A stretch of 8,396 nucleotides of DNA from Acidobacteriota bacterium (GCA_020200195.1 JAIVJE010000073.1:1-8396), one strand, 5' to 3'. Positions 1-6,241 are shown, counted from the first letter of the stretch. Notes: generated by a model from the letters alone, not told the origin. Numbers and translations are program-made.

Positions 1-96
1 GGATTTGGCGTCATGGCTGACGATGCGATGGCTGCGGTGTACGCGAACCTGTCGCTGCGAGTAGCCGTCTGGCTCAGTCCCGGGTGGCTCGTGTGA
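1..96 (+). CDS. pgpA: Phosphatidylglycerophosphatase A, C-terminal fragment (5' truncated by window edge)
   Basis: Reading from base 1, 31 codons run to a TGA at 94-96. The peptide starts GFGVMADDAMAAVYAN and ends in a hydrophobic tail (about residues 17-31). The pattern G-x-G-[VI]-M-x-DD-x-x-A-[AG] followed by a membrane-like segment matches the C-terminus of PgpA, an integral membrane enzyme that dephosphorylates phosphatidylglycerophosphate to phosphatidylglycerol. Upstream position next to cinA is a gene order I know from several phyla. The stop overlaps the likely cinA start (GTGA at 93-96), which suggests translational coupling and a shared transcript. Only the tail is visible, so the assignment rests on the short motif plus context. 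The fragment cannot show whether the catalytic part is intact. Confidence 0.72.
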   Translation, partial: GFGVMADDAMAAVYANLSLRVAVWLSPGWLV

Positions 97-1367
97 CCGC
101 ACCCGGGCGGCCGTTGCGCACGGCGGAGGTGATCGCCGTCGGCAGCGAGTTGTTGGGCACAACTCGGCTCGATACGAATTCACTCTTCCTGGCGGACCGG
201 CTCGCATCGCTGGGCATCGTCCTCCGTGCCAAGGCGGTCGTGGGCGACAGCCGGGAAGATCTGTCTGCTCTGTTTTCGCAGGCGCTGGGGCGTTCCGACC
301 TCGTCATCACAACTGGCGGTCTCGGGCCAACCGACGACGACCTTACGAGGGATGTGGTTGCAGCGGCGCTCAGTCTGCCACTCGAGGAGGATGCGGCGAT
401 CGTCGCCCGCATCGCCGAGCGGTTTGCGCGCCGGGGCTTACACATGCCCGAGGTGAATCGCCGGCAGGCCATGGTGCCGGCCGGGGCCGTCGTCCTGAAC
501 AATCCGAATGGTACGGCCCCCGGACTATTCATCGACCACGGTGATCGTGTGGTAGTGCTGCTGCCGGGCCCGCCGCGAGAGCTGCAGCCGATGATGGATG
601 GGCTCGTTGTCGGCGCGCTCGCGGAACGCGCCAGCGCGGAGCGACTCTTCCGCACGACGCTCGCTGTAACGGGACGTAGTGAGTCGCACGTCGAAGAAGC
701 GATCCAGCCAATCTACTCCGCCTGGCGCGACGCGAAGCCGTCCATCGATACCACCATCCTCGCTGTTCCCGGACAGATCGAGTTGCACCTGACGCTGCGA
801 TCCAGCGACGAGACGCACGCACGCCAGACGCTGGCGAACGCCCGTGACGCACTGATGACTGCCTTGGGCGACGACGTCTTCAGCAGCGACGGACGCGCGA
901 TGGAGGAGGTCGTCGGCGACCTGTTGCGCGCGCGCGACTTGACGGTGGCCGTCGCGGAGTCGTGTACCGGCGGACTCCTGACCTCGCGGCTGACCGACGT
1001 GCCCGGCAGCTCCGCGTATGTCCTGGCAGGTGTCGCTGCATATAGCAACACGGCGAAGACAGAGCTCGTCGGCGTGCCGGCCTCGCTGCTGGAGGCGCAC
1101 GGCGCAGTCAGCGAGCCGGTCGCGGAAGCGCTCGCGCGCGGGATCATGGCAAGAACCGGCGCGGACGTGGGTGTCGGCGTCACCGGGATCGCCGGCCCCG
1201 GCGGCGCGACGCCGGGAAAGCCGGTGGGCACCGTGGCGATCGCCGTAGCCCGAGGCGCGGAATCCGCGATCACGAGGACCTTCAGGTTCCCTGGAGGACG
1301 AGCGCAAGTCAAATACAGTGCGACACAAGCGGCCCTGGACATGCTCCGGCGGCTCTTGAGCCAGTGA
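93..1367 (+). CDS. cinA: CinA-family protein (MoCF-like domain + nicotinamide-nucleotide amidase domain)
   Basis: Full-length CinA of 424 codons, a normal size for the two-domain family. The N-terminal MoaB/MogA-like (COG1058) domain spans about residues 10-175 and shows TTGGLGPTDDD at 73-83, a hallmark of the fold; in characterised CinA proteins this half has ADP-ribose pyrophosphatase activity. The C-terminal CinA/PncC domain (about 262-422) carries AESCTGG at 288-294, AYSNTAK around 316-322 and GVTGIAGPGG at 362-371. These fit NMN deamidase, which recycles nicotinamide mononucleotide to nicotinate mononucleotide; S290, Y317 and K322 are the conserved polar residues I would expect at the active site. 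Start: GTG at 93 overlaps the pgpA stop by 4 bp and is preferred. GTG at 84 is in frame and would add three residues. Neither has a strong ribosome site, so coupling to pgpA is likely. thpR follows after 7 bp. Confidence 0.94.
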   Translation: MTAPGRPLRTAEVIAVGSELLGTTRLDTNSLFLADRLASLGIVLRAKAVVGDSREDLSALFSQALGRSDLVITTGGLGPTDDDLTRDVVAAALSLPLEEDAAIVARIAERFARRGLHMPEVNRRQAMVPAGAVVLNNPNGTAPGLFIDHGDRVVVLLPGPPRELQPMMDGLVVGALAERASAERLFRTTLAVTGRSESHVEEAIQPIYSAWRDAKPSIDTTILAVPGQIELHLTLRSSDETHARQTLANARDALMTALGDDVFSSDGRAMEEVVGDLLRARDLTVAVAESCTGGLLTSRLTDVPGSSAYVLAGVAAYSNTAKTELVGVPASLLEAHGAVSEPVAEALARGIMARTGADVGVGVTGIAGPGGATPGKPVGTVAIAVARGAESAITRTFRFPGGRAQVKYSATQAALDMLRRLLSQ

Positions 1368-1374
1368 CGGCGTC

Positions 1375-1950
1375 ATGCGGCTCTTCATCGGGATCGAGCT
1401 CGACGATCGGGTGAGAACTGCTGCGGCTGCGGCCGCAGCGCGTCTCCGGTCGCGGATGGAAGGGGCGGACAAAGGTCTCTCCGCCCGATGGGTACCGGCG
1501 GAAAACCTTCATGTAACCCTGTGGTTCATCGGCGACGTGGCCGACAGTCGCGCGCTCGAGATCGACGCGGCGCTTCGGACGGGTTTCGACGCGTCACCCT
1601 TCACGATGAGGGTTGCGGGGTTCGGCGCGTTTCCGACGTCGGGCCCGCTGCGCGTGTTCTGGCTCGGGGTACGCGCCGGATCGGAGAACCTGTCGGCACT
1701 GTACGCGCAAACGGCTGCCCTGCTCATTCCCAAGGGTCGCGAGGAGGATCATCGCGCCTATTCGGCGCACGTCACCGTCGCGCGGATAAAGGCCACATCG
1801 CGCGGCTCCGGTCCCGCGCTCCGTCGAATTCTCCTGCACGAGTCGGCTGACTGCGGCGAGTGCCGCGTCTCGGCGGTCACACTGTTTCGGAGCCGCATTT
1901 CGTCGCGAGGCGCAACCTACGATCCGCTGCTGCGAGTACCATTGCAGTGA
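1375..1950 (+). CDS. thpR: RNA 2',3'-cyclic phosphodiesterase (ThpR / LigT-like, 2H superfamily)
   Basis: A 191-residue protein of typical LigT/ThpR length. The two H-x-T-x catalytic motifs of the 2H phosphoesterase superfamily are both present: HVTL at residues 46-49 (within LHVTLWFIGD) and HVTV at 132-135 (within SAHVTVARIK). The N-terminus MRLFIGIEL is the standard start of the family, and the C-terminus ends in a VTLFRSR-type strand. Characterised members hydrolyse RNA 2',3'-cyclic phosphates to 2'-phosphates in the cytosol; the physiological substrate is usually unclear. An alanine-rich helix (residues 16-22) is slightly low-complexity but compatible with the fold. The ATG lies 7 bp after the cinA stop, and the TGA overlaps the plsY ATG by one base, placing it mid-operon. 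No clear Shine-Dalgarno site is seen. Confidence 0.93.
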   Translation: MRLFIGIELDDRVRTAAAAAAARLRSRMEGADKGLSARWVPAENLHVTLWFIGDVADSRALEIDAALRTGFDASPFTMRVAGFGAFPTSGPLRVFWLGVRAGSENLSALYAQTAALLIPKGREEDHRAYSAHVTVARIKATSRGSGPALRRILLHESADCGECRVSAVTLFRSRISSRGATYDPLLRVPLQ

Positions 1951-2519
1951 TGCTGCCCATCCTGCTGGGATATCTGGCCGGGTCGGTGCCCTTCGCGTAT
2001 TTGCTCGCTCGCCGGTCTGGCGTTGACGTGCGCGTCGCCGGAAGCGGCAACGTCGGCGCAGCGAACGTGATGCGCACGGTGGGCCTTTCGCGCGCCGTCG
2101 CCGTGATGACGCTCGACGTCGCGAAGGGCGCGGGTGCCGTGGCGCTGGCCTCGCTCTCGCCGGGCGGCGTGCCGGGTGTCGTCACCGGGGCCGCGGCGGT
2201 CGTCGGTCACGTGTATCCGGTGTGGCTGCGCTTTCGGGGCGGTAAAGGCGTTGCCGTCGCCGCAGGAGTGTTCGCAGTGCTCACGCCGATTGCCACCGCG
2301 GTCGCGACCATTCTCTTCATCGCCACGGTCTGGGCGACGCGCTACGTCTCGTTGGGCTCGATTGCCGCGACCCTCGCCTTACCGCCTGTCGCGTGGCTTT
2401 CCGGCGCGCCTGACCTGGTGGTGGCCACCGCGGCCGGAATCGGCGCGCTGATTCTCTTCCGTCACCGGGGGAACATGAGCCGCCTGCGTGCGGGCACGGA
2501 GCGGCGCATCGGAGGGTAA
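1950..2519 (+). CDS. plsY: Acyl-phosphate:glycerol-3-phosphate acyltransferase, membrane protein
   Basis: PlsY transfers the acyl group from acyl phosphate to sn-glycerol-3-phosphate to form lysophosphatidic acid, the first step of phospholipid assembly in most bacteria. The 189-residue protein has several hydrophobic membrane segments and all three family motifs on loops: motif 1 GSGNVGAANVMR (31-42), motif 2 around GHVYPVWLRFRGGKGVA (86-102, with the phosphate-binding GGKG), and motif 3 RHRGNMSRLRAGTE (171-184). Motif 1 reads GAAN where GATN is usual, a mild departure. Start: the frame is open further upstream to 1860, but the ATG at 1950 gives the standard N-terminus MLPILLGYLAGS and overlaps the thpR stop (TGATG), so translational re-initiation is likely. 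The next gene, gpsA, makes this enzyme's substrate, which supports the call. Confidence 0.95.
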   Translation: MLPILLGYLAGSVPFAYLLARRSGVDVRVAGSGNVGAANVMRTVGLSRAVAVMTLDVAKGAGAVALASLSPGGVPGVVTGAAAVVGHVYPVWLRFRGGKGVAVAAGVFAVLTPIATAVATILFIATVWATRYVSLGSIAATLALPPVAWLSGAPDLVVATAAGIGALILFRHRGNMSRLRAGTERRIGG

Positions 2520-2523
2520 AAAA

Positions 2524-2572
2524 GGGACAAAGGACAAGGGAAAAGGGAAAAGGGAAAAGGGAAAAGGAAAAA
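2524..2572 (+). repeat. Heptamer tandem repeat (GGGAAAA)n in the plsY-gpsA gap
   Basis: The 66-bp gap holds seven consecutive 7-bp units: GGGACAA, AGGACAA, four perfect GGGAAAA copies (2538-2565) and GGAAAAA. The + strand is purine-only from 2536 to 2581. The perfect part has mirror symmetry, so triplex (H-DNA) is conceivable. The four GGG runs at 2538, 2545, 2552 and 2559, each separated by AAAA, match a canonical three-tetrad G-quadruplex pattern. The array forms most of the gpsA leader, and its degenerate end supplies the probable ribosome site. It shares its 7-bp period with the array before ribD but not the unit sequence. Confidence 0.93.
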
Positions 2573-2575
2573 GGA
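2571..2575 (+). promoter_or_regulatory. Probable gpsA ribosome binding site (AAGGA)
   Basis: AAGGA lies 10 bp before the TTG at 2586 and supports that unusual start codon. No in-frame ATG or GTG is near that would keep the N-terminal Rossmann motif. The site is the degenerate last part of the heptamer array. Confidence 0.55.
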
Positions 2576-2585
2576 AGAGAGCGGA

Positions 2586-3593
2586 TTGTCACAGGAGAGT
2601 GTTGCGATTCTCGGAGCGGGCAGTTGGGGGACGGCGCTGTCCGTGCACCTCGCGCGGATTGGACATGACGTGCGGTTGTGGGCGCGGGATCCGGGGCTCG
2701 TCGACCAGATCGTTCAGCACCGCGTCAACCCGCGGTACCTTCGAGACGCCGAGATGCCGCCCGCCGTCCGACCCACGGCGTCGCTCGGCGACGCACTGTC
2801 GGGCGCGGCTTTCGTCGTTCTGACGGTTCCGTCTCACGGGCTGCGGGGCGTTATTCGAACGGCGAGGCCGCTCATCGCACCGGGCGTGACGTTGGTCAGT
2901 GCGGTCAAGGGGCTCGAGCTCGGGTCGATGGCCCGGATGTCGGAAGTCGTCGCCGGCGAAACCGGCGGCGCGTGGCCGATCGTGGTGTTATCGGGTCCCA
3001 GCTTTGCCTCCGAGGTTGCGCGCGGGCTGCCAACTGCCGTGCTCGCCGCTTCTTCGGATCCCGCCGCCGCCGCCGGTGTACTGGAACGGTTTCGCGGGCC
3101 TGCTCTACGCCTCTACGCGAGCGACGACGTGGTCGGCGTGGAGGTCGGCGGCGCGCTCAAGAACGTCATTGCGATTGCGGCTGGAGTCGTCGATGGACTT
3201 GATTTGGGTCATAACGCGATGGCCGCGCTGATCACCCGCGGCCTCGCCGAAATCACCAGGCTGGCGTGTGCCGAGGGCGGACGGCGCGAAACGCTGGCGG
3301 GTTTGAGCGGGCTGGGGGATCTCGTGCTCACGTGCACCGGGGATTTGTCCAGGAACCGCCACGTCGGGGTGGAGCTCGGGCGCGGCCGGCGGCTCGACGA
3401 CATCCTGACGGACCTGGGCATGGTGGCCGAGGGCGTGCGCACGACCGCTGCGGCGCTGGCGCTCGGCGCGAAACACAACATCGAGCTGCCCATTGCGGCG
3501 CGGATGGCCTCCGTGTTCGAAGGCCGGGCCAGTCCCCGCGAGGCGGCAGACGCGCTGATGCTTCGTCCTCAGCGCCGCGAATCGGAGACGTAG
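2586..3593 (+). CDS. gpsA: NAD(P)H-dependent glycerol-3-phosphate dehydrogenase
   Basis: GpsA reduces dihydroxyacetone phosphate to sn-glycerol-3-phosphate in the cytosol, feeding PlsY encoded just upstream. The 335-residue protein is of normal length. The Rossmann nucleotide-binding motif GAGSWGTAL is at residues 10-18. The conserved SGPSFASE is at 136-143 and GGALKN around 188-193, with K192 as the expected catalytic lysine. Further C-terminal signatures are GLSGLGDLVLTCTGDLSRN and VAEGVRTT. Start: TTG at 2586 is the only candidate that gives a normal N-terminus (MSQESVAILGAG), and it is preceded by AAGGA at a 10-bp spacing. The leader is an unusual polypurine heptamer array, so translation could be sensitive to its structure. 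ftsY follows 7 bp after the stop. Confidence 0.96.
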   Translation: MSQESVAILGAGSWGTALSVHLARIGHDVRLWARDPGLVDQIVQHRVNPRYLRDAEMPPAVRPTASLGDALSGAAFVVLTVPSHGLRGVIRTARPLIAPGVTLVSAVKGLELGSMARMSEVVAGETGGAWPIVVLSGPSFASEVARGLPTAVLAASSDPAAAAGVLERFRGPALRLYASDDVVGVEVGGALKNVIAIAAGVVDGLDLGHNAMAALITRGLAEITRLACAEGGRRETLAGLSGLGDLVLTCTGDLSRNRHVGVELGRGRRLDDILTDLGMVAEGVRTTAAALALGAKHNIELPIAARMASVFEGRASPREAADALMLRPQRRESET

Positions 3594-3595
3594 GA
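3592..3595 (+). promoter_or_regulatory. Probable ftsY ribosome binding site (AGGA overlapping gpsA stop)
   Basis: AGGA overlaps the gpsA TAG codon and lies 5 bp before the ftsY ATG at 3601. A second candidate, GGAG at 3585-3588, is slightly far. This spacing implies the two genes are co-transcribed and probably co-translated. Confidence 0.45.
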
Positions 3596-3600
3596 TACCG

Positions 3601-4524
3601 ATGGGATTTTTCGACAAGATCAAGCAGTCGCTCACGAAAACGAAGCAGCAGTTCGTCGAGCGGCTGGAGGAAGTCGTCAAGCAGGCCGACGAACCGGCAC
3701 GGCGGAGCCGCCCGGTGGACGTCGAGACGATCGAGGCGCTCGAAGAAGCGCTGATTTCGGCCGACGTCGGGGTCTCGGCCACAGCGCGCATTGTGGACGC
3801 CGTCCGCGCGCGAAAGGCGGGCGGGGCGTCGCTGCGCGATCTGGTCAAGGAGGAGATTCGCGCGATCCTCCGCGGCGCCAGTACGCTCCCCGGCAACGGC
3901 CACACGCCGCACGTCGTCATGCTCGTCGGCGTCAACGGCACTGGGAAAACAACAACGGTCGGCAAGCTCGCGCGGCTCATCAAGGAGTCAGGGAAGGTCC
4001 CGATTATCTGCGCCGCCGACACTTTCCGCGCCGCCGCCGTGGAGCAACTGGAGGTCTGGGCGAAGCGCGCCGGGGTCGATTTCATCCGCGCGCGGGCCGG
4101 CGCCGATCCCGCCGCGGTCGTGTTCGACGCGATTGCCGCCGGCAAGGCGCGAGATCGCGACGTCGTGCTGATCGACACGGCGGGGCGTTTGCACACCCGC
4201 GTCAATCTGATGACCGAACTGGACAAGATCCGGCGGGTTGCCGCGCGCGAAGTGGACGGAGCGCCGCACGAAGTGCTCCTCGTGCTCGACGCGACGGTCG
4301 GGCAGAACGGTCTCGCACAGGCACGCGAATTCATGTCCGTCGCCGGCGTGAACGGGATCGTCCTGACCAAGCTGGATGGTACCGCGAAGGGAGGCATCGC
4401 AGTCGCGATTGCCAACGATTTGAAGCTGCCAATCCGGTACGTCGGCGTCGGTGAAGCGATCGACGACCTGATTCCTTTTTCTCCGGACGAGTACGTGGAC
4501 GCGCTGTTCGAGGAGAAGTGGTGA
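3601..4524 (+). CDS. ftsY: Signal recognition particle receptor GTPase FtsY (short A-domain form)
   Basis: FtsY docks SRP-ribosome complexes at the inner membrane and, with Ffh, hydrolyses GTP to hand nascent chains to the translocon. The 307-residue protein has almost no acidic A domain: it begins with a short amphipathic, lysine-rich helix (residues 1-25), a plausible membrane anchor, then goes straight into the NG domain. GTPase motifs are intact: G1 GVNGTGKTTT at 110-119, G2 DTFRAAAVEQL at 140-150, G3 DTAGR at 192-196, G4 TKLDG at 256-260 and the closing GVGE at 282-285. DTFRAAAVEQL and GVGEAIDDLIPF separate it from Ffh, which reads DVRRPAA and GSGERLQDLEPF in this same window. It follows gpsA by 7 bp, and a 98-bp repeat-filled gap separates it from ribD. 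Confidence 0.97.
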   Translation: MGFFDKIKQSLTKTKQQFVERLEEVVKQADEPARRSRPVDVETIEALEEALISADVGVSATARIVDAVRARKAGGASLRDLVKEEIRAILRGASTLPGNGHTPHVVMLVGVNGTGKTTTVGKLARLIKESGKVPIICAADTFRAAAVEQLEVWAKRAGVDFIRARAGADPAAVVFDAIAAGKARDRDVVLIDTAGRLHTRVNLMTELDKIRRVAAREVDGAPHEVLLVLDATVGQNGLAQAREFMSVAGVNGIVLTKLDGTAKGGIAVAIANDLKLPIRYVGVGEAIDDLIPFSPDEYVDALFEEKW

Positions 4525-4526
4525 AC

Positions 4527-4617
4527 AGGAGGCAGGAGGCAGGAGGCAGGAGGCAGAGCGTCAGAGAAACAAGATGCACTCGGCCTTCTATCTCCTGTCT
4601 CCTACCTCCTGTCTCCT
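4527..4617 (+). repeat. Inverted array of AGGAGGC heptamers between ftsY and ribD
   Basis: The left arm (4527-4554) is four perfect AGGAGGC copies in tandem. The right arm (4583-4617) is five heptamers in the opposite orientation; read on the - strand they are AGGAGAC, AGGAGGT, AGGAGAC, AGGAGAT and AGAAGGC. Pairing the four left units with the four outer right units (4590-4617) gives 28-bp arms with 23 identities; in RNA three of the five differences become G-U pairs and two are C-A mismatches. The loop is 35 bases (4555-4589). Left units contain the perfect Shine-Dalgarno core AGGAGG; right units contain CTCCT, like the 16S anti-Shine-Dalgarno end. No T-run follows, so this is not a standard intrinsic terminator. 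Confidence 0.9.
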
Positions 4618-4622
4618 GACAA

Positions 4623-5732
4623 ATGTCGTCAGAATCCATCGACATACTCCTCATGTCCCGCGCGCTGGCGCTTGCCGAGCGTGGCCGAGGACGCACGAGC
4701 CCGAACCCGATGGTCGGCGCTGTCGTCGTCGACAGCGAGGGCGTCGTCGTGGGACGTGGATTCCACGAGTTCGCCGGTGGTCCGCACGCGGAAGTCCGCG
4801 CACTGAAGGACGCGGGTGAGCGGGCGCGCGACGCGACGCTGTACTGCACCCTCGAGCCGTGTTGCTACACAGGACGGACCGGGCCGTGCGCGCCGCTCGT
4901 GGTGGCCTCAGGCATCCGTCGCATCGTCGTCGCGTCCGAGGACCCGAATCCTCGTGTCAACGGGCGCGGGCTGAGCCACCTCCGCAACCACGGCGTCGAC
5001 GTCACGTCAGGAGTGCTCGAGGATCGGGCGGAATGTCTCAATCGCGCGTTCTTCAGCGTGATGCGACGGAGACGCCCCTTCGTCACCATGAAGGTCGCGC
5101 TCAGTCTCGATGGGGCGGTGAGCTCCGGGGCCGGCGTCAGAACGGCGCTGACCGGCGCGGCGGCCAACCGACTGATCGATCGCGACAGGGCCGAGACTGA
5201 CGCGATTGCGGTCGGCTCCGGCACGATGCTCTCGGACGATCCGACGCTGACCGCGCGAGGTGTTTTCCGCCGCCGGCCGCTGATCCGCGTGGTGTTCGAC
5301 AGCCGCCTCAGAACGTCGCCGTCCGCCCGTCTGCTCTCGACGCTGGACACCGGGCCGGTCATAATCATGTGCAGACCGATCACCGTCGAAACAGCCGGCC
5401 GCGCGCAGGCACTGGTCGACGCGGGAGCCCGGCTCGAAGAGCTGCAGACGGACGACCGGACCCCGGTCCCGGTACGCGCGGCGCTCGAGCGCCTGGCGAC
5501 GATGGGCGTGACCTCGTTGATCGTCGAAGGTGGGCCGACGCTGCACCACGCCGTATGGGACGCCGGAGTGGTCGACTGCGTCCAGATGTACGTGACCCGC
5601 CGGATTGCCGGAGTGCACGGTCTACGCTGGATTCCCTACCCGGACGCGGCTATAGAGACCCTCACGGATCTCAGCGCGTCAGTCGTGGGCGACGACGTTC
5701 GAGTAGAAGGGTATGTTCACCGGCCTGATTGA
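4623..5732 (+). CDS. ribD: Bifunctional pyrimidine deaminase/reductase, riboflavin pathway
   Basis: RibD deaminates the pyrimidine product of GTP cyclohydrolase II and then reduces its ribose to ribityl with NADPH, two middle steps of riboflavin synthesis. The 369-residue protein has the expected two domains. The N-terminal zinc deaminase (about 1-145) has HAE at residues 55-57 and PCCYTGRTGPC at 79-89 (zinc ligands H55, C80, C89; proton-shuttling E57). The C-terminal reductase of dihydrofolate-reductase-like fold (about 148-365) has PFVTMKVALSLDG, SDDPTLTAR and EGGPTLHHAVWDAGVVD. Start: ATG at 4623 is preferred; ATG at 4653 (MSRALALAERG) is an alternative that also fits the family. Neither has a Shine-Dalgarno site; the sequence before 4623 is pyrimidine-rich repeat. 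I see no FMN riboswitch in the short leader. The end overlaps ribE by 20 bp. Confidence 0.96.
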   Translation: MSSESIDILLMSRALALAERGRGRTSPNPMVGAVVVDSEGVVVGRGFHEFAGGPHAEVRALKDAGERARDATLYCTLEPCCYTGRTGPCAPLVVASGIRRIVVASEDPNPRVNGRGLSHLRNHGVDVTSGVLEDRAECLNRAFFSVMRRRRPFVTMKVALSLDGAVSSGAGVRTALTGAAANRLIDRDRAETDAIAVGSGTMLSDDPTLTARGVFRRRPLIRVVFDSRLRTSPSARLLSTLDTGPVIIMCRPITVETAGRAQALVDAGARLEELQTDDRTPVPVRAALERLATMGVTSLIVEGGPTLHHAVWDAGVVDCVQMYVTRRIAGVHGLRWIPYPDAAIETLTDLSASVVGDDVRVEGYVHRPD

Positions 5733-6231
5733 AGCGATGGCGCACGTGGCGGAAGTGAAGCCGACAGCGACGGGGCTCCGTCTGCGCCTCACGACACCTC
5801 TCGCTGCCGACAGCTCGTTGGGAGGGTTGAAGCGAGGCACACTGGTCAATCTCGAGCGGCCGCTCCGCGCAGATTCGCGCCTCGGCGGCCATTTCGTGCA
5901 GGGGCACGTCGATGCCACCGGGACGCTCGAGGACGTCCGTCAGGACGGGGATGCGTACTGGATCACCGTGAAGTTCCCGCCGCTCCTTGCGCCGTATATC
6001 GTGCGCAAGGGATCCATTACCGTCAACGGGATAAGCCTGACCGTGGCAGGCGTCGACACCCGGCACTTCGACGTGCAGGTCATTCCCTACACCTGGGAGC
6101 ACACCAACCTGCACGCCGCCAAACCCGGCGAGCTCGTGAACATTGAATGCGACATACTCGGCAAGTACGTCGTGCGCGTTGCCGAGCTGGCCGGCATGAC
6201 GACGACGCCGAAACCAAAGAGCACCCATTAG
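5713..6231 (+). CDS. ribE: Riboflavin synthase (alpha type) with an internal deletion in the N-terminal barrel
   Basis: Riboflavin synthase converts two 6,7-dimethyl-8-ribityllumazine molecules into riboflavin plus a recyclable pyrimidine. Landmarks are clear: MFTGLIE at the N-terminus, VNLERPLRADSRLGGHFVQGHVDATG at about 45-70 (end of the first barrel and linker), and a complete second lumazine-binding domain with YIVRKGSITVNGISLTV (95-111) and PYTWEHTNL (125-133). The protein is only 172 residues against roughly 195-220 usual. The shortfall lies at residues 31-38 (LAADSSLGGLKRG), where the family normally has a further 33-36 residues holding the first SxxVNGxCLTV motif and the following strands. 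The reading frame is kept. The family call is certain; full activity is doubtful because the catalytic site normally uses residues of both barrels from neighbouring subunits. GAAGG sits just before the ATG, and the start lies inside ribD. Confidence 0.9.
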   Translation: MFTGLIEAMAHVAEVKPTATGLRLRLTTPLAADSSLGGLKRGTLVNLERPLRADSRLGGHFVQGHVDATGTLEDVRQDGDAYWITVKFPPLLAPYIVRKGSITVNGISLTVAGVDTRHFDVQVIPYTWEHTNLHAAKPGELVNIECDILGKYVVRVAELAGMTTTPKPKSTH

Positions 6232-6241
6232 CACGCACACC

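Noticed and set aside
1860..1949. Longer plsY start, 30 codons upstream
   Set aside because: The added residues lie inside thpR in another frame and are unlike any PlsY N-terminus; ATG 1950 gives the normal start and a TGATG junction.
3105..4415. Long open frame on the - strand (436 codons) across gpsA and ftsY
   Set aside because: It lies opposite two unmistakable genes, spans their junction, is low-complexity Arg/Ser/Ala-rich and shows no motif; it is a GC-rich shadow frame.
4527..4617. Rho-independent terminator after ftsY
   Set aside because: A stem is possible but the loop is long, the arms are imperfect purine/pyrimidine repeats and no T-run follows.
4527..4617. CRISPR-like repeats
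   Set aside because: The 7-bp units are directly tandem without spacers, and no cas gene is nearby.
4525..4622. FMN riboswitch in front of ribD
   Set aside because: The gap is too short and consists almost wholly of heptamer repeats; none of the conserved RFN-element segments is visible.
4574..4819. Small + strand open frame starting in the hairpin loop (81 codons)
   Set aside because: It runs out of frame through the start of ribD with no motif and no ribosome site; a shadow frame.
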